In this document: positions 36,643 through 48,644 of the stretch, one piece after another
Layout: each line of letters starts with the position of its first letter
How positions within the stretch are numbered: the first letter of the stretch is position 1
Assembly: GCA_012295275.1 (NCBI GenBank)
Contig: CM022676.1
Coordinates: 6,578,219-6,642,218 of the forward strand
DNA: 64,000 nucleotides
Direction: 5' to 3'
DNA from: Chrysomallon squamiferum
Lineage: Eukaryota; Mollusca; Gastropoda; Neomphalida; Peltospiridae
Program-made: the position numbers and the translations under genes
Notes under the pieces: model-generated
Told to the model about the DNA's origin: nothing
The model's input: only the letters and a program-made list of their open reading frames with translations
Databases searched by the model: none

Positions 36643-37690
36643 TATATATATATATATATATATATATGTTCCAACTTTGTTATTGTCTGTTTCTCTATTT
36701 GTTAGCTTCTGTCTATCTATCTGTCTATCACTAGTATATCAGTATCTATCTCACTATCTATGTGCTAGTATATCAGTATCTATCTCACTATCTATGTGCT
36801 GGTATATCAGTATCTATATCACCATCTGTCTATCACTAGTATATCAGTATCTGTCTCACTATCTGTCTATGTGCTGGTATATCAGTATCTATCTCACTAT
36901 CTGTCTATGTGCCAGTATATCAGTATCTATCTCACTGTCTATGTGCCGGTATATCAGTATCTATCTCACTATCTGTCTATGTGCTAGTATATCAGTATAT
37001 ATCTCACTATCTATGTGCTAGTATATCAGTATCTATCTCACTATCTGTCTATGTGCTGGTATATCAGTATCTATATCACCATCTGTCTATCACTAGTATA
37101 TCAGTATCTATCTCACTATCTGTCTATGTGCTGGTATATCAGTATCTAACTCACTATCTGTGCCGGTATATCAGTATCTATCTCACTATATATGTGCTAG
37201 TGTATCAGTATCTATCTCACTATCTGTCTATGTGCTAGTATATCAGTATCTATCTCACTATCTATCACTAGTATATCAGTATCTATCTCACTATCTGTCT
37301 ATGTGCTAGTATATCAGTATCTATCTCACTATCTGTCTATGTGCCTGTATATCAGTATCTATCTCACTATCTGTCTATGTGCTGGTATATCAGTATCTAT
37401 CTCACTATCTGTCTATATGTCAGTATATCAGTATCTATCTCACTATCTGTCTATGTGCTAGTATATCAGTATCTATCTCACTATCTGTCTATGTGCTAGT
37501 ATATCAGTATCTATCTCACCATCTGTCTATATGTCAGTATATCAGTATCTATCTCACTATCTGTCTATGTGTCAGTATATAGTATATATCTCACTGTCTG
37601 TCAGTATATAGTATCTATCTCACTATCTGTCTGTCAGTATATAGTATCTATCTCACTATCTGTCTGTCAGTCTGTCTCTATTCATATATC
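36643..37690. repeat. Minisatellite, 38-bp (and 34-bp) unit, about 25 copies
   Basis: An AT tract (36643-36667) is followed by nearly 1 kb of gtatatcagtatctatctca + ctatctgtctatgtgcta units; some copies lack four bases. Divergence is low, so the array is young or homogenised. Frames of 130, 109 and 67 codons (YQYLSHYL-type) are translations of the repeat; the lack of stops in several frames is a property of the unit. Confidence 0.95.
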
Positions 37691-38317
37691 TGCATGTCTC
37701 GCCATCTATCTGACATTGTAGCCTCTGTCCATCTAAAATATAATTAAATCTATTGATCTGTCATTAGATCAGGAATCAATCAATAAATCAGTCTGCCTGT
37801 CGGTCTGTCTCTCCTCTCTCTCTCTCTCTCTATCCATCCATTTAACTATCATCTGTCTATCTGTGTGTGTGTCTTGCAGTATATTTACTTATCTGTCCAT
37901 TTGTTCTTAATAGTCTATGATATATTTAGCATCATAAATCAGGGCACTAGTTTTATGGTTTTTTGTTGAAAGCTTGAATAACTAGCTTATATAGTGAAAT
38001 TCCTTATATAATATCTCCTAATTTGTTATGAAAAGTGTACATACATACATACATACATAATACATACACGTGTTTCTACCACTCACTCTTTTTATCTGTC
38101 TCTTTCTGTGTCTCTCCTTTTTCTTTGTCTGTCTCTCTTTGCTTCATTCTTTCTGTTTCACTGAACATCTCTATAATTACATATTTATTCCTTGATGCTT
38201 TTTCTTCTGTCTTTAATATAATTTAAAGAAATTTCAAAACTTTATTAACAAATATCACTCCAGTTTTACAGCACTCCTAAATTTTAAAACTTTTCTTTCT
38301 TTGCCTGTCTGACTATA

Positions 38318-38321
<4 letters not shown>

Positions 38322-38353
<32 letters not shown>
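38322..38353. repeat. (GT)n microsatellite
   Basis: A pure GT tract. The preceding 37690-38320 is pyrimidine-rich unique sequence with short CTCT and CATA tracts. Confidence 0.9.
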
Positions 38354-38356
<3 letters not shown>

Positions 38357-38439
38357 AAAACTTTATTAAAATACAAAAAACCCATCAAATATAACACTTC
38401 AATTCTTCGAATCATAAATTTGAAAACTTCTCTTTCATT

Positions 38440-38810
38440 GCCTAGTCTGGTCTATATGTCTGGGTTTTTGTTTGTTTTGAGGGGGGGTCCCTGTGGAGCC
38501 TCACATCTGGGATGCTGGGTTTTCTGTAATGTAATCTGTCTGAGGGGGCAACGCAGCTCATGGAATGTGTGGTAATTCTTAGCACATGATTCACACCCTG
38601 CTGAACTAGTGAGGATAAACTTTCAACAGGCTGTGGCCCAGCCTTGGCTGTTGTCAGTTGGAACCAGGAGGGGGTGATAGGGAAGAACATGGGGGTGCTG
38701 GGGAGGAGAATGGGGGTTGATAGGGAAGGGAATGGGATGATAGAAATGACAAGGGAGGGTGATAAGGAGAGGGACGAGAAGGGGTGTGTTAGGAGAGATG
38801 GATGTATTAT
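38440..38810. other. G-rich island, unassigned
   Basis: The plus strand is unusually G-rich (gagggggggtccctg at about 38480, then repeated tgggggtgctggggagg-like words at 38670-38780). A minus-strand 133-codon frame crosses it but has no family motif. A decayed transposon or a G-rich regulatory sequence is possible. The 38660-38790 part is a loose repeat of 'gatagggaaggaatggggg'. Confidence 0.35.
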
Positions 38811-38899
38811 ATTCACATTCAAATACATATTTATATTTAACATATTTATATATATTTATCTCTCTCTATCTTTCTATCTTTTGTTTCTCTCAAATGCCA

Positions 38900-38903
<4 letters not shown>

Positions 38904-38980
<77 letters not shown>
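38904..38980. repeat. (CT)n microsatellite
   Basis: About 38 CT units followed by T8. Confidence 0.95.
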
Positions 38981-38987
<7 letters not shown>

Positions 38988-39039
38988 CTTCTCTTAAATC
39001 CAGACATAATCTCCCACTCACATTTAATTAATGAGGACA

Positions 39040-39320
39040 TTAACATCAATTTGAACCTCATCTATTTCCTTCACGATCCTCTTCAAAACTGTGTCCCGTC
39101 TCACACTTTCACCTTCCAACTGCTTCCAATCTCACTAACCCTAAACCTTGCGTCATTACGTAACATTTCAGTGCATTTTTTTTTTTTCTCAAGAACTGTG
39201 AGAGCAGAAGCAGACCAAAGTTCTGTAGCCATCTTCTTTTATTTAAGCTTCTTCCTTATCAGTTTTGTCTTGGAGGAGTGGAATTTTAATGGTCTTTCCA
39301 ATGTAATGTGATATCTTTTA
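39040..39320. promoter_or_regulatory. Island with TTACGTAA palindrome
   Basis: A less AT-rich, mostly repeat-free segment. TTACGTAA at 39156-39163 is the palindromic site of PAR/E4BP4-type bZIP factors, overlapping a CRE-like GCGTCA. The 86-codon frame over it has no recognised motif. Confidence 0.25.
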
Positions 39321-39329
39321 CACAAGCTA

Positions 39330-40560
39330 CTGGGTACCTTCACTATCTGCTAGCTTGTCTGCTTTATAAATAAATATATGAGGTGCATACTTTCTAAATA
39401 AATGTATGTGAGTGTGTCTACTTAATAGTTTTACAAGTTGTCTGTTTTATAAATAAATGTATGAGAGTGTCTACTTAATAGTTATACAGGTATTCTGCTT
39501 TATAAATAAATGTATGTGAGTGTGTCTATTAATAGTTTTACAAGTTGTCCATTTTGTAAATAAATGTATGTGAGTGTCTACTTAATAATTATACAAGTTG
39601 TCTGCTTTATAAATAAATGTATGAAGTGTCTACTTAATAGTTTACAAGTTGTCTGTTTTATAAATAAATGTATGAAGTGTCTACTTAATAATTTATACAA
39701 GTATTCTGTTTTATAAATAAATGTATGATGTGTCTACTTAATAATTATACAAGTGGTCTGTTTTATAAATAAATGTATGTGGGTGTCTACTTAATAGTTA
39801 TACAAGTTGTCTGTTTTATAAATAAATGTATGAGGTGTCTACTTAATAATTATACAAGTTGTCTGTTTTATTAATAAATGTATGAAGTGTCTATTTAGAA
39901 ATGCTTAAGACAATCTACTTAATAATATATATTTTGTCTTTTTATAAACACAAGGTGCTTTTAATATATGTGGAATCTTCTTATAACTATATGAGGTATC
40001 TACTTAATAATATATCATTTCTGAGCTTGTAAATGTGCAAGGTGCTGTTAAATATATGCAATATCTACTTATAAATACTTTAGGGATTTACAAAAAGTTG
40101 TAAGTCTTTTTTTTTTTTTGTGAATGCACATTTCTGGTAATAATTACAAAAGTATCTTCTGGTAATTCAAGAGATATTCATATATCCTTGATATGTCTAC
40201 TTTTAAATGTAAAAGGTGTCATAACTATATGAAGTGTCTACTTATTAAAAACACAGGTTGTCTATCAGTGAATGTATTGTTTCTACTTAAAAACAGATGA
40301 AGATAAAATGTTTATTTGTAAATATATGAAACAAATACTTATAAAAAACGTGTGTTGTGTGCTTGTAAGTAAGAAAAAGTGTTTACATGTATGTACATAT
40401 CTATAAGTATGTGAGCTGTCTACTTACAAATAAATACTTGAAGTGTCTACTTATTAACTAACACTTGAGGTATCTACTTACAAATACAAGTGGTGGGTAT
40501 TTATAAATGAATACTTTACAAGTCTACTTATTAATACTTGAGGTATCTACTTATAAATAT
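39330..40560. repeat. Minisatellite, about 53-bp unit, about 11 clear copies and a decayed tail
   Basis: Unit: gtctgttttataaataaatg + tatgaggtgtctacttaata + attatacaagtt. Copies are regular at 39360-39910 and progressively degenerate to about 40560, where only gtctacttataaata-type words remain. Confidence 0.85.
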
Positions 40561-41029
40561 TTAATGTGTACTTGAAAGTGCTCATTGAATATAGGGAATA
40601 ATAATAAAAAAGACACACACACACACACACACATATATACATAAATGTCTGGAAAACAGCATACATTATTTTAATGGGAAGAAAATAATGCTAATAAAAC
40701 TGATGATTAAATTTATATGTTCAGAGATAAATAGTTAAAATATACTTAAAATATGTATTGTCATTTTATTGGGCAAAAAAAAAAAAAATATTATAATAAT
40801 AATAATAATTGATAAATAAATCTCTGTATGAGGGTAAAAAAAAGATGCTGGAATTCTGTATCAATCATTTTATTGTTAGGATGTGCATCAGCTGCAACCT
40901 GAACTATTGAGATAAAAAAATAAAAATAATAATAAAAAAGATGAGTAAACAACAGAGTTATACTCTATAAATCATTTTATAGGGGATGATTAAAAAAAAA
41001 AAAAAAAAAGGCTTGACTATGAATTTGTG

Positions 41030-41775
41030 AAGTGAAAGGAAAAAAAATATAATCATAAAACTGTAAATCAATTTATTGGGATGAAGTAAAATTAACTGTT
41101 TTTGGAATTTCTGTACGGGAAAGAAAAAAATAACAAAAAAGAAAATTATATGAATTGATTTACTGGGAAGGGAAAAGAAAAATAGACTCTTTTGTGAATT
41201 TTCATAAAAGAAATAAAAAAAAATATGTAATGAATAAAAGATTAAATGAATAATTTTACAATGAAGGGATTGTGAATTTTTATATAAGAAATAAAAAAAA
41301 ATATATGTAATGAATAAAAGATTAAATGAATAATTTTACAATGAGGGGATTGTGAATTTTTATATAAGAAATAAAAAAAATATAATGACGAGACAATTAT
41401 ATGTATTGGGAGGGAATTTATGAAAATAGACTCCTTTATGAACTTAGGACATATAAAACAAAATAATAATAATAATAATAATAATAATAGAATTATATAA
41501 ATCAATTTACTGGGAGGGGAAAAAAAAAATCAGACTCTTCTGCAAATTTTGAAATAAGAAAGCAAAAATAATAAACATAAAATTCTATAAATCTTTTTAC
41601 TGGGAGGGGTGAACAAAAATAATAGACTCTTTTGTAAAAATTTAGATTTATTAAAATTCTATAAATCTTTTTACTGGGATGGGTGAACAAAAAAAACAGA
41701 CTCTTTTGTGAATCTGGATAGAAGAAAGAAAAGAAAAGAAAAAAGAAAACTGTACAAATCTTTTTTATTGAGGGG
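41030..41775. repeat. Degenerate tandem repeat with 'tttactgggagggg' core
   Basis: Units of about 60-85 bases: an 85-bp near-exact duplication at about 41218-41385 (gattaaatgaataattttac + aatgaggggattgtgaattt) and several copies of ataaatctttttactgggag + gggtgaacaaaaataataga + ctcttttgt at 41490-41710. An AAT tract lies at 41463-41489. Confidence 0.75.
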
Positions 41776-41779
41776 AGGG

Positions 41780-42075
41780 AGGGAAAGCTGATACACCCCT
41801 GCCTGCAGCTTGGCCATTCATTATCAGATGAGTGTTCAGACTGGGGGAGAAACATTATTGAAAAATCAGTAGCTGGGGAGGACTCTGGCCAAGTCAACAG
41901 CAGCAGTTAGCAGCAGACAGGAGATCAGCAGACGCGAAAAGCAGAGAAAAGCAGACGGACATCTGGTGATGTTAGTGTGTGGTGTTGTTTGACTCGCAGA
42001 ACACAGCTGTCACTACAAGCCCTTCTAATCATCCAGTGAGGGTTGTCTGCTCACTGTTCACACACACACAGTGAG
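41780..42075 (+). promoter_or_regulatory. Candidate promoter and 5' non-coding exon of the acylated-protein gene
   Basis: Composition switches to balanced, with CpG-containing words (cagacgcgaaaagc) and repeated agcagcag. The coding exon at 57 kb starts with an excellent acceptor and so needs an upstream exon. This is the GC-richest non-coding island on the same strand upstream, and it ends at a donor-like CACA|gtgagtgtg near 42070. The link is an inference. Confidence 0.3.
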
Positions 42076-42350
42076 TGTGAGTACAATTTTTGTGAGTATC
42101 TTTTGCTTGCAACCAAACCAGTATACAGTCATTCTGGTGAATGTTTTGCCGAAGTGATAATTTTTTTGGTGAATACTCCCGTTTTCAAACAGTGTAACAG
42201 TCATTTTTTTGTGAACGTTTTTCGCTTACAACCAGTGAACAAACAGTCATTTCTGTGGTTACCTTGACTTCAACCAGTGTGCAGTCTTTTTTGGTGGATA
42301 TTTTTGCTTTCACAAAAAGTGTGTGATTATTTTTGTAAATATTCTGGTCG
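42076..42350. repeat. Degenerate minisatellite, about 55-60-bp unit, about 5 copies
   Basis: Repeats of acaaccagtgaacaaacagt + catttttgtgaatgtttttc with substitutions. It directly abuts the candidate 5' exon. The frame 42043-42267 is its translation. Confidence 0.7.
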
Positions 42351-42879
42351 GAAAGATTCAGACAGATCTCAATAATAACAGCGAGTTTTGATTCCTGACC
42401 ATAACTGTTCAGAATACATCTTTATTTATTTTTTTGGTCTTTATAAACCGGATTGTTTATCCTTCACATGTTTTTCTTATAATTTATTCTTTAATGCTTG
42501 GATGATCACAGTGTGTACTCAAAAGCTGCAGCCACTAACAAAAGAATAATAATAATGAAAGGCTGCTATCACTAATACAGTCAAACAAGGGAGATTTCGT
42601 CGATAGTTTCTCACCATCGTCCTAGTATTGATTATTGTCGAGTTGGGATAGCTTCTTTATGATATTTTACTTTTCCTTCTGTGTGTTGCTGCTGTGTTTC
42701 TGTTCAGGAAACAATATTTCTAGATAACAGTTTGAAGATTGTGTTTTTTTTTTCTTTTTTAAACAAAAACCTAATTCAGACCTCCAATGGTGTAGGTTGA
42801 AGGATTTACTGGTTTGACAGCTGCCGGTTTCTGTTCCAGTGAAGTCATTTTGTTTGTTTTAAGATTTCTGTGTGTGTTG

Positions 42880-43115
42880 TCAATGTTTCACATGTGGCTT
42901 GAGAAATATCTGTAAAAAAAATATCTGTGAAACACATAAAGTATCTTTGAAAACAGAGAAATATCTTTTCAAGTGCATAAAGTTTTTATGAAACAAAAGT
43001 ATTTTGTGAAGCAAAAGATTTGTGGAACATAAAATTCTGTGAAACATAAAAAATTTGTTGAAACATCAGAGAAAACCTATAAAGATTAGTGCAACTTGGT
43101 TACCATAACAACCAA
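42880..43115. repeat. Short degenerate repeat and X-box-like site
   Basis: tctgtgaaacataaaatttt-type units of about 25 bases recur at 42900-43075. GTTACCATAACAAC at 43099-43112 follows and is one base from an RFX X-box. Confidence 0.4.
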
Positions 43116-43319
43116 ATAATTTGGAAATTATTACCCAAAAAATTATCTTTCTTGTTTTTTTGTTGTTTTTTTCACTTTATTTATTCTTCTATTTAATTAT
43201 TTGCTAAAGGAGTTTATTCCGCAATCTCTGTGTGATTATTTCATTTTCTTCTTATTATTATTATTTATACTCTTTGTCTCTCACATACATAGAACATATC
43301 TATTACTGTTAAGCACCAC

Positions 43320-43615
43320 TGTACATGCTTAAGTTATTAATAGCATTCGGCAAAACGGTTTCCTCGGAGAGAGAGAACCAAAAGACACCACCAAGCAAAG
43401 CTGCAGCTATACAGTTATTCTCTCGGAGAGAAAGGACATAGACATACGCAGAGAGAAACAGAACAAAAAAAAAAAAAAAAAAAAAAAAGAATCCTGTCTT
43501 GTTAATGCTACATAGTTTGGCCTTTTGCCAGACAAAGTGTTGTGTGATTCAAAGAAGGTACAGCACCAGCAGAATTTCTCAAAAGGACAAGCTATCATTA
43601 CAGAAGACAATTTCT
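43320..43615. promoter_or_regulatory. Balanced-composition island with NFI-like site
   Basis: Repeat-free except for a poly(A) run (43466-43488) and a direct repeat of ctcggagagaga (43363, 43424). TTGGC-N5-GCCAG at 43517-43531 resembles an NFI palindrome. The 43407-43610 minus-strand frame has no recognised motif. Confidence 0.25.
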
Positions 43616-43639
43616 AGATTCTTTTTACTGGAGTTCCAA

Positions 43640-44510
43640 TGATACTGAGGGAAAAAAAAAAAAAATAATAGTAATGAGAGCTATGTGTTTGGATATATCT
43701 ATATATATACCTGAGATGAAGATTTTGTATATGTAAGTATACATTTTTTTTTTTATGTTATTTTCTTTTATGTTAGTGTAATGTTGTTTTGAAAGTTTTG
43801 GCACTGGTTTAAAGGTATCTGTGGTGATGGAACAACAGCATTTGTTGCGTCAAATCTGAGAAACAGGAATGAATTGATATGGTGAAGACAGTATCATTTT
43901 AAGCTGGTTGATTATTTGTAGTTGATATAATTTTAGACAAAAATGTATTATTAAATGTTCTTATTCATTTATTTAATTTAAAAAAAAAAATTTGATCTTA
44001 TTTTTTGTTGTTAAATTATTTCTTTATTTGCATATTTATTATTAAATACATTTTTTAAAAATTATTATATTTTTTGATTTAATTTTATTTATTTTTAAAA
44101 TTTAATTTAACTTATTTTTAAATTCAATTTAATTTATTGTTAAATTTATTTATTTATTAAATTTGATTAATTAATTTATTTATTCAGCCATTCATTCTTT
44201 CATTTGTTCTTTCTTTTTTCTTTAAATAATATATAACCTCCAGAACCTCCAGAACCTTGCCAAAACTTTTAAAACTTAATTAATTTTGTTTCATAATGTT
44301 TGATGATGATGTTGTTGTTGCTGTTGTTATTACAGTATTATATTTCTAAATGTTTATATTTATTGCATAAATGCATTATGTTACACACACACACACACAT
44401 TCATATATTCAGAATCCAGAAAATATCCCTTCAAAATGTTCTGTATGTTTAAATTATTTTAAATATTATTACATTATTACTGTTGTTGTTGTTGTTAAAT
44501 GTAATATTGA

Positions 44511-44560
<50 letters not shown>

Positions 44561-45120
44561 TTTGGATCATTTCCTAATAACTAAAAAATTTCTGAAATAT
44601 TTCTACTGCTTACCAGTTTGCAGTTGGTTGATTACCTTATTAATATACACCAGACATATATTATGAATTATTGATTATTCAAACAATCAAATATGCTTAT
44701 TTTCTGTCATATGAAAGAAACAAATAATAATAATTTAGACATAAATTGTTGCATAATAAATTTGAAATGAAATCAAATCAGTACAAAAAAAAAAGAAAAA
44801 AAAAAAGAAATAAAATCTAAACTATATATAGATTAAAAAACCAAAAAAAAAAACAACAAAAAAAAGTTACAAAAAAAAACAAAAAACCACCAACCAAAAA
44901 TACATAAAAGAAATAAAAAACCTTTTTTTTTAAAAATGAAAACAGAAAAAAGTTAAATTAGAATATCAATTAATAATATACCAGTGTGTTATTCAGTTAT
45001 TTAATTAAGAATTTTCTTGCAGTGACACAAATAAAAAAATAAAAATAAAAAATAAAATAAAATAATAAAATAAAATAAAATAAAATAAAATAAAATGAAA
45101 TGAAATTACACCAATTCATT
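43640..45120. repeat. AT-rich simple-sequence zone
   Basis: AAATTT-type low complexity 43940-44215, GTT/ATT triplets 44290-44330 and 44475-44560, A-rich 44785-44950, and AAAAT pentamers 45040-45105. No gene seen. Confidence 0.75.
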
Positions 45121-45639
45121 GCTACATTAATAATGGATAAATTGCAAAATTATTGGACCATTCGTGCTTGAACCATTATTTTGAAATTCCAGAGTTCTGC
45201 CTGATAACGTAATTTCAAACAAAACAATCAATATTTATTATAAAATACATTACCTTATTACCAAGCACAATATGTCATAATTTATTTTTTTTCTTATTTA
45301 TATTGGTATCAAAATAACATTTTTAATAATATAGATTTACAATAAAAATGCGTATATTTAAATTGAATTTTTCAATATGCATTTCTCCAGCTTTGTAATA
45401 CTAGTATATTTATTTTAATAAAATGAATATGTACACAAAAAAGCAGAAAAAGTATATGGAATTAAAATTAATACTTGTATATTAATAAATAATAATAATA
45501 ATTAAACAAATAATAATAAAAATAAAAGATAGCTAGACTGATAGTTAGACAGGTAAGAAATCCTTATTTTAAATAATAAAAAATTAATATGTAATAATAT
45601 ATATATATATAATTAATTAAATATCTACATTATTAAATA

Positions 45640-46300
45640 TCTACGAAGCAATATGTTCACTTTTGACAATTTTTTTCCCATTCCAAACATTCACTGATGA
45701 CTGCAAGAAGTAATAAACTGACTGTGAGTGTAAATACTTGCACCTGTTAACATTATCAGGAAATGAGAGAAAACTAATCTATACATAAATAAATAAAATT
45801 AATTCAGAAACAAAAACTGAAAGAACTCAGCTTAATTAGTAGAATTTGCTGTCGATTAAAGGATCAGTTCTTCTTGCTGGACTGTTTTTCAGATCACAGA
45901 ATTTCTCGTTCCAACCCTTACGTTGTATGTTTTTCCCATTCTAACCATATTTAATGGTGTTACAGCATTATGTAACTAGGCTTGTATTTCTTAGTAAATC
46001 TTTTTTTTTTTCATTTCATATTTTACTCAGTTCACATTCTTTCCCATAGCTAACAGGAATTTTCATACTTTGCATGTTTTCCAGTTCCAACCACATTTAC
46101 TTCTATAACAGCATTCTCGTAAATTACTTCATCAGGCTTACAGGTTTCTTGTTGCTCTCAGTAACATAATCTCCAATTCTGGACCACGTATCTCTGGAAT
46201 TCCCATTCAAACCCTTATTACTGTTATATGATTGGAAATCTATGCAGTCTTTGTATATGCATATTTTCTCACTCCAACCACCAGTGAATGCCAAATGATA
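45640..46300. repeat. Degenerate repeat with 'cccattccaac' core, second locus
   Basis: Core words near 45671, 45904, 45932, 46080, 46199 and 46267. The stretch cgaagcaatatgttcacttt + tgacaattttttcccattcc closely parallels 36009-36055, showing that the two loci share one family. Confidence 0.65.
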
Positions 46301-46620
46301 TCCCCAAAACAGTCAGTGAATGACAAATCATATCCCCAAAACAGTCCCTGTTTATAAATTAAAGGATACAACTGTGAGAAGTTGTATCTTAAGGTATGTT
46401 TACTGGTACATCTGTCAGTGGTTGTATCTTAAAGAATATGTCCTGGTACATCTATCAGTGTTGTATCTTAAGGAATATTTACTTGTTCAAGTACTAGGGT
46501 TGTATCTTAAGATTTCTGTTACTGGTACATCTGTCAGTGGTTGTATCTTAAGATTTCTGTTACTGGTACATCCGTCAGTGGTTGTATCTTTAGGATTATT
46601 TACTAATATATTTATTGGTA
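46262..46620. repeat. Minisatellite, about 40-bp unit, about 6 copies, with a 33-bp duplication before it
   Basis: Units of ggttgtatcttaaggaatat + ttactggtacatctgtcagt. At 46281-46345 the words cagtgaatgccaaatgatat and cccaaaacagt are duplicated. The 108-codon frame 46320-46646 is repeat translation. Confidence 0.85.
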
Positions 46621-46624
46621 GATT

Positions 46625-46695
46625 TGTCAATCATACTGAATACTGAATCATACCATACTCGTCTATGGATCAGTATTGTATCCTATCATATTTAA
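46625..46695. repeat. Isolated copies of the 55.4-kb minisatellite unit
   Basis: actgaatcataccatactcg + tctatggatcagtattgtat matches the unit of the array at 55.35-55.61 kb with few changes. Confidence 0.7.
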
Positions 46696-46959
46696 TTTTT
46701 AAAGGCATATCTATTAGGAGTTGTATAAAAACAGTTATTTTCAAAAATAACTCCTTATTATTTTATAGGTACATTTGTCAGGGGTTGTAGTTTAAGGATT
46801 ATTTATTGATGAATTTAAATGTTAGGATGCAAAAAAAAAAATAAAAAGAAAAAAGAAATAATAAAAAATATAAAAAATAAAAGCACCTCTGTATATGTAA
46901 TTTGATCTATCTCAGATCTAAAATATAAACAGAGACAAAGACCCCAAGAGTGGAACCAG

Positions 46960-47400
46960 ATTTATCTTCACAAATGTTGACCTGGTTTAAAGACATAAAC
47001 TTGCTATAAATCTTTGTTTTTTAAATATTTAATAATTTTTTTTAATTAAAATCTTTAAATTTTTTTTTTTTCTCTTATAAAAGCATTGAAACATGATCAG
47101 ATTAATGTGTTTGTATTTAATGTATTTCATTACATAAAAATGAAAAAAAAAGTGGGGTTTTTTTTTACAAATTTTGATATGATTTAAAGATTTAAACTTC
47201 ATGTAACCGAAAAAAAAAAAAAAAATAAATAAATAAATAAAATTAAATTAAATAAATAAAATGTATTTTGTAAAGTAAAAAAAAAAAAAAAAAAAAAAAA
47301 AGAAAAAGAAATCAAAGACCTTAAAATTTATCTTTACAACATCTGATATGGTTTACAGATTTAAACTTTATGTGTGTGAAATTTTTTAATAAAAAACCAA
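46960..47400. repeat. Degenerate repeat, about 180-190-bp spacing, with poly(A) tracts
   Basis: gatatgatttaaagatttaa + acttcatgt recurs near 46980, 47174 and 47348. A-rich runs at 47210-47245 and 47277-47310 may be retroposon tails or slippage. Confidence 0.55.
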
Positions 47401-48640
47401 AAAATGTGTCTTACAAAAGATGCACTAACAGAAAAATCTAGTCTATACACTTCAGTATAACAAAAAAAAATAAATTAAAAATTAAAAAAAAAAGCCCCAT
47501 TAAAATTGTCAGTGAGCTCAAAAGATTTACATTTTTATAATTTAGAGAAGAAAAAAAAAATTAAAATTTGTATAGTGTTGCTAAATTCAATAATTATGTA
47601 TGTTTGACAACAATTTAAAGTTAATATTTTATTTTTGTATGTTATATATCTGATATATGTTAACTGGTAGGTTTATTAACTGAAATATCACATTTATGTA
47701 TAATTAATACAGATTTATTAAAAAAAAAAAAGAAAAAAAAAAAAAAAAGAAGAAAACATTTATGTTGTAAGGGAAATGTAATATATTTACAAAATACTTT
47801 GATTATTTTAGTTTGTGACAGCAATAATCAAATAAATATTTAAAAAAAAAAAAAAAAAAATGTTTTAATGGTTACAACTGATATAAAATGTCAGAAAATT
47901 TAAAAATAATTTTAGAAATTCAGATTATAATAAGCACTCCAGACTCTCACAAACAAAACAGTAAATAATCTCATAAATTTGGTGTGTTTTTCATCCCACT
48001 CAAACAGTTGAAAGGTCATAACCTTTTAGTTTGCCAATATCAGTTTCGTATCAATGATTTGAACTTAAAGATCTTCATCCTCTAAACCTCTCTGAGTTCA
48101 CAAGCTGTATTCTGGAGTTATAAATTATGCCTGAGATATGAGAGGTCATAAGATCGACCCTTGCCAGAACATCCATTAGGTTATTTCCCGTTCTAGACAG
48201 TTATCATCACGGATTTTTCAAAATGTTGTTGTCTGTGTACCTAATAGTGTCAATGATTTGTATGTCAAAGGATATGGATGAGTTTTCTTGTTTATGGGGG
48301 AAAAAAAAAAAAAAATCCCTTACTGCTAACTGAAAGGAAGAATAGCCCATTGCATTTTAGTAGTGGATGTCTTCTTAAAAATATCAGTGATATAAAAATT
48401 AAAAATATATAAAAACAGAGAACACACCAATATTCTGACTGCTGATAACTGATAATGTCAGAATAGATAACTTTTTTGAACAAAACTAATTCTTTGTTCA
48501 GTCCTTCATTCATTCTAATTCATTTGTCATTCATCCATTTATTTGTTCATTGCTTCTTTCTTTCTTTCTTTTGTTCTGTTATTTAATAACTTTAATGACT
48601 GCTATGGCTCACTCAGTTTTGACCCATGCCACACCCACAT
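47400..48640. other. AT-rich sequence, no gene seen
   Basis: Poly(A)-type tracts at 47460-47500, 47715-47750 and 47842-47860. The 47940-48260 part is more balanced and contains tRNA-like words (ataagatcgacccttgcc near 48150), too weak to call. Confidence 0.5.
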
Positions 48641-48644
48641 TGAC

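Noticed and set aside
36629-37582. Open frames of 130, 109 and 67 codons with YQYLSHYL-type repeats
   Set aside because: They are translations of the 38-bp minisatellite; several frames are open at once and none has splice or start context.
38442-38843. 133-codon minus-strand frame in the G-rich island
   Set aside because: Pro/Ser-rich because of the G-rich complement; no known motif, ends unsupported.
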